Origin: Clostridiales bacterium UBA6468
GTDB lineage: Bacteria; Bacillota; Clostridia; Oscillospirales; Oscillospiraceae
Length of the DNA: 14,779 nucleotides
NCBI GenBank assembly: GCA_002436765.1
Contig: DJNI01000070.1
Span: forward strand, 16,313 to 31,091
Direction of reading: 5' to 3'
The notes under the pieces were generated by a model. It did no database searches. It was not told the origin of the DNA and saw only the letters and a program-made list of their open reading frames with translations. The position numbers were made by a program, and so were the translations under genes. The stretch's first letter is position 1, and each line of letters opens with the position of its first letter. This document shows positions 1 to 6,062 of this stretch, one piece after another.

Positions 1-923
1 TTGTCGTACCGGCCGCCGGAGCAGACGGAGCCCAGCTCCGGGTGATCCAGCAGAAGGGTCTCGTAGACGGTGCCGGTGTAGTAGTCCAACCCCCGGGCGA
101 TGGTCAGGTCAACGACGAAGTTTTCTTCCGGCATTCCGAAGGCCGCCAGATTGGAAGCGACCACCTTCAATTCGCCGAGACCCACGTCAAAGGTCTCGTT
201 CCGCCCGGCGTAATTTTCCAGCGCGGCGAGAACTTCCCCGTTCGTCCCTTTGATGGAAATAAAGGCGAGAATGTCGTCCGCCTGCTGCTCCGTCAGGCCG
301 CAGTCCTCCAAGAGAATGACCTTCACCTTGTCCACGCCGATCTTGTCCAGCTTGTCCACGGTGCGCATGATGTCGCCGGATTTCTCCGTCAGACCCATCA
401 TGGCGTAGAAGCCGTTGAGAACCTTCCGGTTGTTGACGTGGATCCGGAACCGGGTCAGGCCGAAGCCCCTGAATACCTTATAGATAATGGCGGGGATTTC
501 CGCCTCGTTGAGAATGTCCAGCTTGCCGTCGCCGATGATGTCGATGTCCGCCTGATAAAATTCCCGGAACCGGCCGCGCTGCGCCCGCTCGCCCCGGTAG
601 ACCTTGCCGATCTGGTAGCGGCGGAAGGGGAAGGCCAGCTCGTTATAGTGCAGGGCGACGTATTTTGCCAGCGGCACCGTCAGGTCGAAGCGCAGGGCAA
701 GATCGCTGTCGCCCTTGGTGAAGCGGTAGATCTGCTTTTCCGTTTCGCCGCCGCCCTTGGCAAGCAGGATCTGGGCGTCCTCGATCACCGGAGTGTCCAG
801 GGGGGAAAAGCCGTAGGAGGCGTATGTCTTGCGCAGGACCTCCGCCATGCGGTCAAATTTCAGCTGCTTTTCCGGCAGCAGCTCCATAAAGCCGGACAGC
901 GTCCGGGGCTTGATGATCTCCAT
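1..923 (-). CDS. hisS: Histidyl-tRNA synthetase (3' end beyond window)
   Basis: Class II aminoacyl-tRNA synthetase that charges tRNA-His in the cytoplasm. The first 307 residues are present; the C-terminal anticodon-binding domain lies beyond the left edge (family about 420 aa). Seen: motif 2 region RGRFREFYQADID at about residues 116-128, the histidine-specific motif ARGLDYYTGTVYE at about 276-288, and SGGRYD at the cut end. The intact RGLDYYTG and SGGRYD motifs argue for a real synthetase rather than the HisZ regulatory paralogue. ATG at 923 is preceded by GGAGAGG. The N-terminus reads PRTLSGFMELLP instead of the common PRGTxDxLP motif, so it belongs to a divergent HisRS subgroup. It lies 52 bp downstream of the methylglyoxal-synthase-like gene on the same strand, probably co-transcribed. 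A small hairpin (CTCCG stem, 956-970) sits in the gap. Confidence 0.93.
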   Translation of the reverse strand, partial: MEIIKPRTLSGFMELLPEKQLKFDRMAEVLRKTYASYGFSPLDTPVIEDAQILLAKGGGETEKQIYRFTKGDSDLALRFDLTVPLAKYVALHYNELAFPFRRYQIGKVYRGERAQRGRFREFYQADIDIIGDGKLDILNEAEIPAIIYKVFRGFGLTRFRIHVNNRKVLNGFYAMMGLTEKSGDIMRTVDKLDKIGVDKVKVILLEDCGLTEQQADDILAFISIKGTNGEVLAALENYAGRNETFDVGLGELKVVASNLAAFGMPEENFVVDLTIARGLDYYTGTVYETLLLDHPELGSVCSGGRYD

Positions 924-975
924 AGTTATCCTCTCCAATAGTAAGCCGCAGGGTGCTCCGCGATTCGGAGTTTCC

Positions 976-1389
976 TCAGTAACGGGTCTTGTTATGCAGC
1001 ATTTCCCGCCAATCCAGGTCGCCCCGCTGCAGGCCCATAATGAGCATTTCCGCAGAGGCCAGGTTGGTGGCAATGGGAACATTGTGCCGGTCGCAGTGCC
1101 GGATGGTCTCGATCATCTGAGCGTCGTCCCAGGGGTCGGTGGTGTTGGGGTCGGTGAACAGCAGCACGAGATCAATTTCGTTGTAGGCAATGCGGGCGTT
1201 GATCTGCTGATGGCCGCCCTGCTTGTGGGAAAGCAGCAGCGTAATGGGCAGACCGGTATTGTCCGCGATGAGACGGCCGGTGGTGGCCGTGGCAAACAGA
1301 TTGTGCTTCATGAGTACGCTCTTGTAGGCGGTGCAGAACTGAACCATCAGTTCTTTTTTCTTGTCATGCGCCAAAAATGCGATATTCAC
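976..1389 (-). CDS. mgsA: Methylglyoxal-synthase-fold protein with altered active site
   Basis: 137-residue protein of the MGS family, which converts dihydroxyacetone phosphate to methylglyoxal. Fold landmarks are clear: N-terminal NIAFLAHDKKK, TATTG at 34-38, GGHQQINA at 58-65, the DP pair at 80-81, and ATNLASAEMLI near the end. Aligned by eye to E. coli MgsA, the catalytic-base Asp71 is His60, His98 is Trp87 and Asp101 is Ala90, while the His19-Asp20 pair is kept (His8-Asp9). Normal activity is therefore doubtful and the symbol is by family only. I chose the GTG at 1389 because AAGGAG lies 8 nt upstream; the in-frame GTG at 1398 overlaps the start of the next bases after that site. The gene lies between the inverted-repeat element and hisS. 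In many Clostridia mgsA ends the mre-min-rodA cluster, which fits minD being next upstream here. Confidence 0.8.
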   Translation of the reverse strand: MNIAFLAHDKKKELMVQFCTAYKSVLMKHNLFATATTGRLIADNTGLPITLLLSHKQGGHQQINARIAYNEIDLVLLFTDPNTTDPWDDAQMIETIRHCDRHNVPIATNLASAEMLIMGLQRGDLDWREMLHNKTRY

Positions 1390-1419
1390 AGCAGTCACTC
1401 CTTAATTTGTCTTATGTGG

Positions 1420-1580
1420 GGAAGCTCTGGATAAATCGGCGAGAGCTGACAGCGAGAGATTTTTCACCAGATGAAGGTTTCAAAAGTGGCGGAATACTTT
1501 GTGTATTTCCCACTTTTGAAACCGCACAGCCGGGGGAAAAGATCCGCTGTTCAGCCGAAGACGATTTATTCAGAGTTTCC
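1420..1580 (+). repeat. MITE-like inverted-repeat element, copy 1
   Basis: 161-bp element with terminal inverted repeats: GGAAGCTCTGGATAAATCG at the left and the complement of GGAAACTCTGAATAAATCG at the right, 17 of 19 matching. Inside are two nested stems: GCTGACAGCG (left) with CGCTGTTCAGC (right), and a long central hairpin GTTTCAAAAGTGG / CCACTTTTGAAAC. Copies 2 and 3 share this layout and orientation. It fills the gap between the minD stop codon (7 bp away) and the mgsA-like gene (30 bp to its start). No target duplication is evident at this copy. Transcription from the minD promoter into mgsA-hisS would have to cross it. Confidence 0.85.
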
Positions 1581-1587
1581 CAAGTTA

Positions 1588-2328
1588 TCAGTGAAGGGCA
1601 ATGGGTTCGTGGAAGCCCTGAATGCGTCTGGCGATCCTGCGGCATGCCTTTGCCGCTTTGCAGTTGGGGCAGTAGCGAAGAAGGCTCTGGCCGAAGGATG
1701 CCGCAAGGGTCACATGGGGATCCTCCGGGACGATTCCCGCGAGGGGCAGTCCTGCGGCGTCCATCACGTCGTCGATGGTCAGGCAAATCGTACCCAGCAT
1801 GCTTTTGTCCACCCGGTTGACGATGAGGCGGATGTTCTTCTTGCCCATCAGCTCCAATAGGTCGCCCACCCGGGAAGCGTCCCGCACGGCGGCGGGGCCG
1901 GCCCCCGTGACCAGCAGGAAGCGGTCGGCGAACTGCGCCGTCAGCCGGAAACCGGCGTCCACCCCGGCGGGGGCGTCCAGGAACACGTAGTCGAACATCT
2001 GCCGCGCCCGGCTGAGCATTTCCCCGAAGGCGGCGGTGTCGAGCTTCTCCACCGGGCAGTTCATGGGGGCGGTCAGAAACGCAAGGGCAGGGTAGACCGG
2101 ATGATGAAAAGCGTCCTCCAGAGAGTAGCCCCCCTGGGAGACATCCAGAAAGGACAGTGCGCCGCAATCGGAAAGTCCCAGAGAAATGTCCAGATTCCGA
2201 AGCCCCACGTCGCAGTCGATGCACAACACCCGTTTTCCTTCCTTGGAAAGCGCGGTGGCGAGGGCGGCGCAGACGGAGGTTTTTCCCGTTCCGCCCTTCC
2301 CGGACACAACCGCGAAGAGTTCACCCAC
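1588..2328 (-). CDS. minD: MinD-like ParA-family ATPase
   Basis: 246 aa P-loop ATPase of the MinD/ParA group, which in MinD cycles between cytoplasm and membrane to position the division site. Seen: deviant Walker A SGKGGTGKTS at 9-18 with signature Lys11 and Lys16, the MinD-type DCDVGLRNLDI at 38-48, and a Walker B region FLDAPAG at 116-122. The C-terminus carries RRIARRIQGF, a basic amphipathic segment that could act as the membrane-targeting helix. The start is GTG at 2328: an ATG 7 bp upstream is out of frame and stops within five codons, and GGAGG lies 9 nt before the GTG. No minC or minE is present in the window, so it may be a lone MinD or a related positioning ATPase. It has its own consensus promoter divergent from pta. 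Confidence 0.82.
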   Translation of the reverse strand: MGELFAVVSGKGGTGKTSVCAALATALSKEGKRVLCIDCDVGLRNLDISLGLSDCGALSFLDVSQGGYSLEDAFHHPVYPALAFLTAPMNCPVEKLDTAAFGEMLSRARQMFDYVFLDAPAGVDAGFRLTAQFADRFLLVTGAGPAAVRDASRVGDLLELMGKKNIRLIVNRVDKSMLGTICLTIDDVMDAAGLPLAGIVPEDPHVTLAASFGQSLLRYCPNCKAAKACRRIARRIQGFHEPIALH

Positions 2329-2361
2329 GCGCCATCGCCTCCAATGTCAGAATATGATACC

Positions 2362-2390
2362 ATTATAAAGGGATTTTTCACAAAAAGCAA
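2362..2390 (-). promoter_or_regulatory. Promoter for minD-like gene
   Basis: On the minus strand, TTGCTT (2385-2390) and TATAAT (2362-2367) are separated by exactly 17 bp, about 34 bp before the GTG start at 2328. This is a near-consensus vegetative sigma promoter. Confidence 0.75.
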
Positions 2391-2503
2391 GAGGAATTTC
2401 GCCCTTTTGGAAATGGTTTTCATCACAATGAACAAAAATGGTTTCCTCCGCCGTCATCCGGCCCCGGGAGGCGCAAAATATGTCGCGCCGCCGCAAAAAA
2501 GGG

Positions 2504-2532
2504 TTGCGCCCAAAGAAAAGGTGATATATAAT
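2504..2532 (+). promoter_or_regulatory. Promoter for pta
   Basis: TTGCGC (2504-2509), a 17-bp spacer and a perfect TATAAT (2527-2532) lie 48 bp upstream of the pta ATG. It is divergent from the minD promoter. The 113 bp between the two promoters holds no gene; the only structure noted is GGCGC / GCGCC at 2470-2489. Confidence 0.75.
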
Positions 2533-2580
2533 AATGGGTGAAAATACGGGTATATGCCCGGATATTGGAGGTAATGTTCC

Positions 2581-3579
2581 ATGTTCAATGCAATGATCGA
2601 AACGCTGAAGGCGAACCCCAGAAAAATCGTTTTTACCGAGGGCCACGACGCCCGCATTCTGGAAGCCACCGACCGTCTGGTCAAGGGCGGCTTCCTGACC
2701 CCCATCCTCATCGGCAACGTTGACGTCGTCAAGGCCAACGCGGCCAAGGGCGGCTACAACATCGAGGGCGTCGAGATCATCGACCCCGAGACCTACCCCG
2801 AGATGGACGCCATGGTTGACAAGATGGTGGAGCTGCGCAAGGGCAAGATGACCGCCGACGAGTGCCGCAAGGCGCTGGCCAAGGGCAACTACTTCGGCAC
2901 CATGCTGGTGAAGATGGGCTACGCCGACTCCCTGCTGGGCGGCGCGACCTATTCTACTGCCGACACCGTCCGTCCCGCTCTGCAGATCGTCAAGACCAAG
3001 AAGGGCGCGCATCTGGTGTCCTCCTGCTTCATTCTGGTGCGGGGCGATGAGAGGCTGGCCATGGGCGACTGCGCCATCAACATCAGCTATGAAGACAGCG
3101 TGGACAAGGATGGCAACGTGACCCTGTCCGCCGCCCGGAAGCTGGCGGAGGTGGCCATCGAGACCGCCAAGACCGCCAGGATCTTCGGCATTGACCCCAA
3201 GGTCGCCATGCTGAGCTTCTCCACCAACGGTTCCGGCAAGGGCGGCACCGTGAAGCTGAGCCACGATGCCACCGCCGTCGCCAAGGAGATGGCTCCCGAG
3301 CTGAAGATCGACGGCGAGATGCAGTTCGACGCCGCCGTTGCCCCCGAGGTCGGCCAGCTGAAGTTCCCCGGCTCTCCCGTTGCCGGTCACGCCAACACCT
3401 TCATCTTCCCCAACATCGAGGCGGGCAACATCGGCTACAAGATCGCCCAGCGTCTGGGCGGCTTCGAGGCCTACGGCCCCATCCTGCAGGGTCTGGCGGC
3501 TCCCATCAACGACCTGTCCCGGGGCTGCAACGCCGACGAGGTCTACAAGATGGCCATCATCACCGCCGCTCTGGTGTAA
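2581..3579 (+). CDS. pta: Phosphate acetyltransferase
   Basis: 332 aa, the usual length of the short (single-domain) clostridial Pta. It interconverts acetyl-CoA plus phosphate with acetyl phosphate plus CoA; with acetate kinase this gives ATP and acetate during fermentation. Seen: N-terminal KIVFTEGHDARILEA, ATYSTADTVRPALQ, AMLSFSTNGSGKG, and the C-terminal active-site block NDLSRGCNADEVY with Ser313 and Arg314. ATG at 2581 follows GGAGG (2567-2571). The gene stands alone between its own promoter and a strong terminator. Acetate kinase, the frequent neighbour in Clostridia, is not next to it; the position is taken by the methyltransferase/nuclease island on the other strand. Phosphate butyryltransferase is a related possibility, but the motifs and length fit Pta better. 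Confidence 0.93.
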   Translation: MFNAMIETLKANPRKIVFTEGHDARILEATDRLVKGGFLTPILIGNVDVVKANAAKGGYNIEGVEIIDPETYPEMDAMVDKMVELRKGKMTADECRKALAKGNYFGTMLVKMGYADSLLGGATYSTADTVRPALQIVKTKKGAHLVSSCFILVRGDERLAMGDCAINISYEDSVDKDGNVTLSAARKLAEVAIETAKTARIFGIDPKVAMLSFSTNGSGKGGTVKLSHDATAVAKEMAPELKIDGEMQFDAAVAPEVGQLKFPGSPVAGHANTFIFPNIEAGNIGYKIAQRLGGFEAYGPILQGLAAPINDLSRGCNADEVYKMAIITAALV

Positions 3580-3592
3580 TCGCAACCTACAT

Positions 3593-3622
3593 AAAATGCC
3601 GGCTCACACGAGCCGGCATTTT
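3593..3622 (+). terminator. Bidirectional terminator after pta
   Basis: A perfect 13-bp inverted repeat AAAATGCCGGCTC / GAGCCGGCATTTT with an ACAC loop, 13 bp after the pta stop. The flanking A and T runs let it work on both strands, so it can also end the leftward DUF262-HNH transcript. Confidence 0.88.
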
Positions 3623-3655
3623 CGCTGTAAGGAGCAGAGAAAAATTTTTCTGAAA

Positions 3656-4750
3656 CTATATGTTGCTTTTGCGGCGGTTGCAATCCGCGCAAAGCATCTG
3701 ACAGTTTTCGGGAATGGTTTTGCCGCCCTTGCTCCACGGGGTAATATGGTCGGCTTGCATTTCCTCTATCGCAAAGTGCTTGCCGCATTTCGGACAGATA
3801 CCTTTCTGCCGTTCATAGGCAGTGCGTGCCATTTTAGGGGAAAAGGCACGAATGCTCAGATGCTTTTCGTTGCCGTCAAGCAGATACTCATAGATGCCTT
3901 TTTGATTTGTTACATCCTCATCGTCAAGCAGTTCCACAATGTGCTTTTCGTATGCTTTCGGGTCATGTGCGGCGGTGCCATACCTGTTGTAATAGATACC
4001 CCAGTCAAGCCCACACATAAGCTTTTTGCGGAAATTAGGGAACGTAGCCTTTACCCAACTGATAACGGATTGAAAATACAGCCACAATTCATTGCAGTTC
4101 GTGTTGTGCTGGTGCTGTGACATATAATCTTCGATTTCGATACCGTCACGGGCGGAAATCCATTTCAGCGCCGTTTCAAGGTAGTTTTGCCGGATTGCGC
4201 TGCCGCTTAAATAATCGCCTGCGATCTGATAGACGGGGCATTGGCTCTTGCTGAAATACTTCTTCGCTTCGGTCAGCCATTCACCCGTGTAAATGGCGTT
4301 GCGGAGTTCCTGCAATGTCAACTGTTCGCCCGCAATATTGATGATTCTGAACCAATCGAGCTTTTCTTTGTCCGTACCCTCGCAGATATAGATCATCAGC
4401 TTGTAGTCGAGAATCTGCGCCTGTTCGGTGCTCGTCAGATTGTGAAAAGCCAGATGGTCAATGGAAAAATCGCCCTGCACATACTGGCAGATGCTGATCG
4501 TGCGTTGCTGTCCGTCAAGCAGTTCGTAGCTGCCATCGTCATCCTTTACCCAATACATGACGTTCAGAGGGAATTGCTTGTTGATGGTTCGGATAACCTC
4601 GTCACGCTGCTTGTCCTTGTAGATAAACTCACGCTGAAAGGCAGGGCGAATATTCAGCTTGCCGCCGTATCCCACAACGCCGTTTTCTGCGCTGTCTATG
4701 TAGCCGTTTACCACATCTCGTACAGGGATTTCGTGGAGTTCAATTTTCAC
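3656..4750 (-). CDS. DUF262 + HNH nuclease
   Basis: 364 aa, two domains. The N-terminal DUF262 (ParB/GmrS-like fold) has the hallmark DGQQR at 79-83; in GmrSD- and SspE-type restriction proteins this motif supports nucleotide-dependent DNA attack. The C-terminal HNH domain (about 319-364) has CxxC at 319/322, Asp334-His335 as the catalytic DH, Asn349, and CxxC at 354/357 for zinc. Both halves look intact. The start is GTG at 4750, inside the 3' end of the upstream methyltransferase gene; the two overlap by 11 bp, so translation is probably coupled. The region is AT-richer than its flanks: 26 of 60 G+C at 4081-4140 against 38 of 60 at 11401-11460, counted by eye, which suggests horizontal transfer. 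Likely role is restriction or phage defence with the methyltransferase. Specificity is unknown. Confidence 0.88.
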   Translation of the reverse strand: MKIELHEIPVRDVVNGYIDSAENGVVGYGGKLNIRPAFQREFIYKDKQRDEVIRTINKQFPLNVMYWVKDDDGSYELLDGQQRTISICQYVQGDFSIDHLAFHNLTSTEQAQILDYKLMIYICEGTDKEKLDWFRIINIAGEQLTLQELRNAIYTGEWLTEAKKYFSKSQCPVYQIAGDYLSGSAIRQNYLETALKWISARDGIEIEDYMSQHQHNTNCNELWLYFQSVISWVKATFPNFRKKLMCGLDWGIYYNRYGTAAHDPKAYEKHIVELLDDEDVTNQKGIYEYLLDGNEKHLSIRAFSPKMARTAYERQKGICPKCGKHFAIEEMQADHITPWSKGGKTIPENCQMLCADCNRRKSNI

Positions 4751-5831
4751 CTGCGTTCACCTGCCTTCTTTGTATTAAAACACGGGCATAAAGTTGCTTG
4801 CCGTTTAGTACAGCCTTGGCAAAATCGTACTTGTTTGCGCTACCGCTGTTTAACACACCTACAATGGAGAACTGTTTCGGGTTATGCTTTGTCATAAATG
4901 TAATGGGGACACCGATAACACCATAATAGTCACATGGAATATCTGCTGTCTTGCCGACTTCTATTGCGTCATAGTTATCGTATTTCGGATAATCTACCGG
5001 GTTATATTGCCTGAACAATGTCATATCTTCGTGACGGCGTTCTGTATCAAGATTTGTGTACCAGCAAATATTGCCCATTCTGCGCCATTTCTGACCGCTT
5101 TCATCAATCTTGAAATCCGTTCTCTTTTCTTCATAGCTGTCTGGAACCTTAAACCAATAATGCCCACTATTACAGCCAAGCCAAATTCTATCTGTCATGA
5201 AAAGCGGAAGAATTTCTTTGTACTTAACGGCATTTAAGTTTCCAATAATCAGAAATTGCTTATCATGCTGCATAAGTAAAGCTACATAGTCGCGAAATAA
5301 TGAAAACGGTGGGTTAGTCACAACAATATCGGCTTCCTTTAGCAATTCCACGCATTCCTCACTGCGAAAATCACCGTCACCATCTAGAAGCGTCATTGTG
5401 TTTTTCTTATTCCGCATAAGATATTCAACGTCTGCAAGGTCAATGCGTCCGTCCCCGTTTTCGTCTGTGACCTCGGTTATTTCTACTTTGTAGGGTTTAC
5501 GCGCGATTTCTTCCTGTACCGGGGCGCTGCTTGCAGACGGCACAAAGGAAAGCTGTCCGCCATCGTCTACATAATACTGAAACTCCCTGCCTGTTACGGG
5601 TGATGCAGCAAAACAGGTCGTTATCAGCTTTTTCAAGCCTAACGCATTGAAGTTCATTGCAAAATATTTGAAAAAGTTGCTTTCGTATGGGTCATCACAG
5701 TTGCAAAGAACCGTCTTTCCCTTGAAATGGTGCCTGTGATGCTTTAATTCGCTTTCCACAAGTGAAAGCTGTGTATAGAATTCGTCCTGCTTATTCCTCG
5801 CAGAATCGTTTAAGTTACTGTTTCCCGCCAT
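4740..5831 (-). CDS. EcoRI-methylase-family adenine-specific DNA methyltransferase
   Basis: 363 aa. Predicted to transfer a methyl group from S-adenosylmethionine to N6 of adenine in DNA. Seen: N-terminal KQDEFYTQ (14-21) typical of the EcoRI methylase group, a motif-I-like region with NCDDPYESNFFKYFA (44-58), and the catalytic NPPF at 173-176 in ADIVVTNPPFSLFRDY. An unusual segment at 123-134, DENGDGRIDLAD, matches an EF-hand/dockerin-type calcium loop (Asp123, Asn125, Asp127, Asp131, Asp134) and lies between the N-terminal part and the NPPF motif. ATG at 5831 follows AAAGGCGG. First gene of a two-gene operon with the DUF262-HNH nuclease. It probably protects host sites or marks DNA for the partner. 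Low G+C matches the partner, not the flanks. Confidence 0.88.
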   Translation of the reverse strand: MAGNSNLNDSARNKQDEFYTQLSLVESELKHHRHHFKGKTVLCNCDDPYESNFFKYFAMNFNALGLKKLITTCFAASPVTGREFQYYVDDGGQLSFVPSASSAPVQEEIARKPYKVEITEVTDENGDGRIDLADVEYLMRNKKNTMTLLDGDGDFRSEECVELLKEADIVVTNPPFSLFRDYVALLMQHDKQFLIIGNLNAVKYKEILPLFMTDRIWLGCNSGHYWFKVPDSYEEKRTDFKIDESGQKWRRMGNICWYTNLDTERRHEDMTLFRQYNPVDYPKYDNYDAIEVGKTADIPCDYYGVIGVPITFMTKHNPKQFSIVGVLNSGSANKYDFAKAVLNGKQLYARVLIQRRQVNAGEN

Positions 5832-5832
5832 A

Positions 5833-5895
5833 TTATTCGCCGCCTTTCCCTATTTCCGCAATGTCGTCAAACCCGCAATTCAAGGCAGTTGCCAT
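5833..5895 (-). CDS. Possible 20-aa leader peptide or remnant
   Basis: A short frame, ATG at 5895 to TAA at 5833, ends 2 bp before the methyltransferase ATG and lies in its predicted 5' leader. The peptide contains FDDIAEIGKGGE. The ribosome site is weak (AACGGG right before ATG). It could be a translated leader, the tail of a lost upstream gene, or chance. I do not recognise it. Confidence 0.15.
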   Translation of the reverse strand: MATALNCGFDDIAEIGKGGE

Positions 5896-5901
5896 AACCC
5901 G

Positions 5902-5920
5902 TTACAACTGAAAGTTATAA
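5902..5920. promoter_or_regulatory. Candidate operator dyad in methyltransferase leader
   Basis: TTACAAC and GTTATAA flank a 5-bp centre, 6 of 7 positions symmetric, about 20-40 bp downstream of the predicted transcription start of the methyltransferase operon. The position would suit a repressor site or a small leader hairpin. No controller gene is adjacent. Confidence 0.25.
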
Positions 5921-5947
5921 TCCTGTGCGACCCAACCGACTATCAAA

Positions 5948-5976
5948 AATATAGCACAACGGAATAAGAATTTCAA
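5948..5976 (-). promoter_or_regulatory. Promoter for methyltransferase/nuclease operon
   Basis: On the minus strand TTGAAA (5971-5976), 17 bp, then TATATT (5948-5953) preceded by TGC (extended -10). It predicts a leader of about 110 nt before the ATG at 5831. Confidence 0.7.
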
Positions 5977-6029
5977 TATTTTGTCATTTTTTTCGCGCAA
6001 TAATTACGTGAATGCCCTAGAATAACAAG

Positions 6030-6058
6030 CACGCCGTACCCAAACCGGGTACGGCGTG
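6030..6058 (-). terminator. Terminator of MATE transporter gene
   Basis: A 12-bp perfect stem CACGCCGTACCC / GGGTACGGCGTG with a 5-nt loop, starting 4 bp after the MATE stop codon. The minus-strand tail is CTTGTTATT, only moderately T-rich. It separates the transporter from the AT-rich island. Confidence 0.7.
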
Positions 6059-6062
6059 AATT

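Noticed and set aside
1471..1860. Plus-strand frame starting in repeat copy 1
   Set aside because: Its N-terminal part is the repeat itself and the rest is antisense to minD. A similar short frame occurs in copy 3 and stops at once, so it is a by-product of the repeat.
2470..2489. GGCGC / GCGCC dyad upstream of the pta promoter as an operator
   Set aside because: Five-base arms of pure G+C are common by chance in this base composition; no second site.
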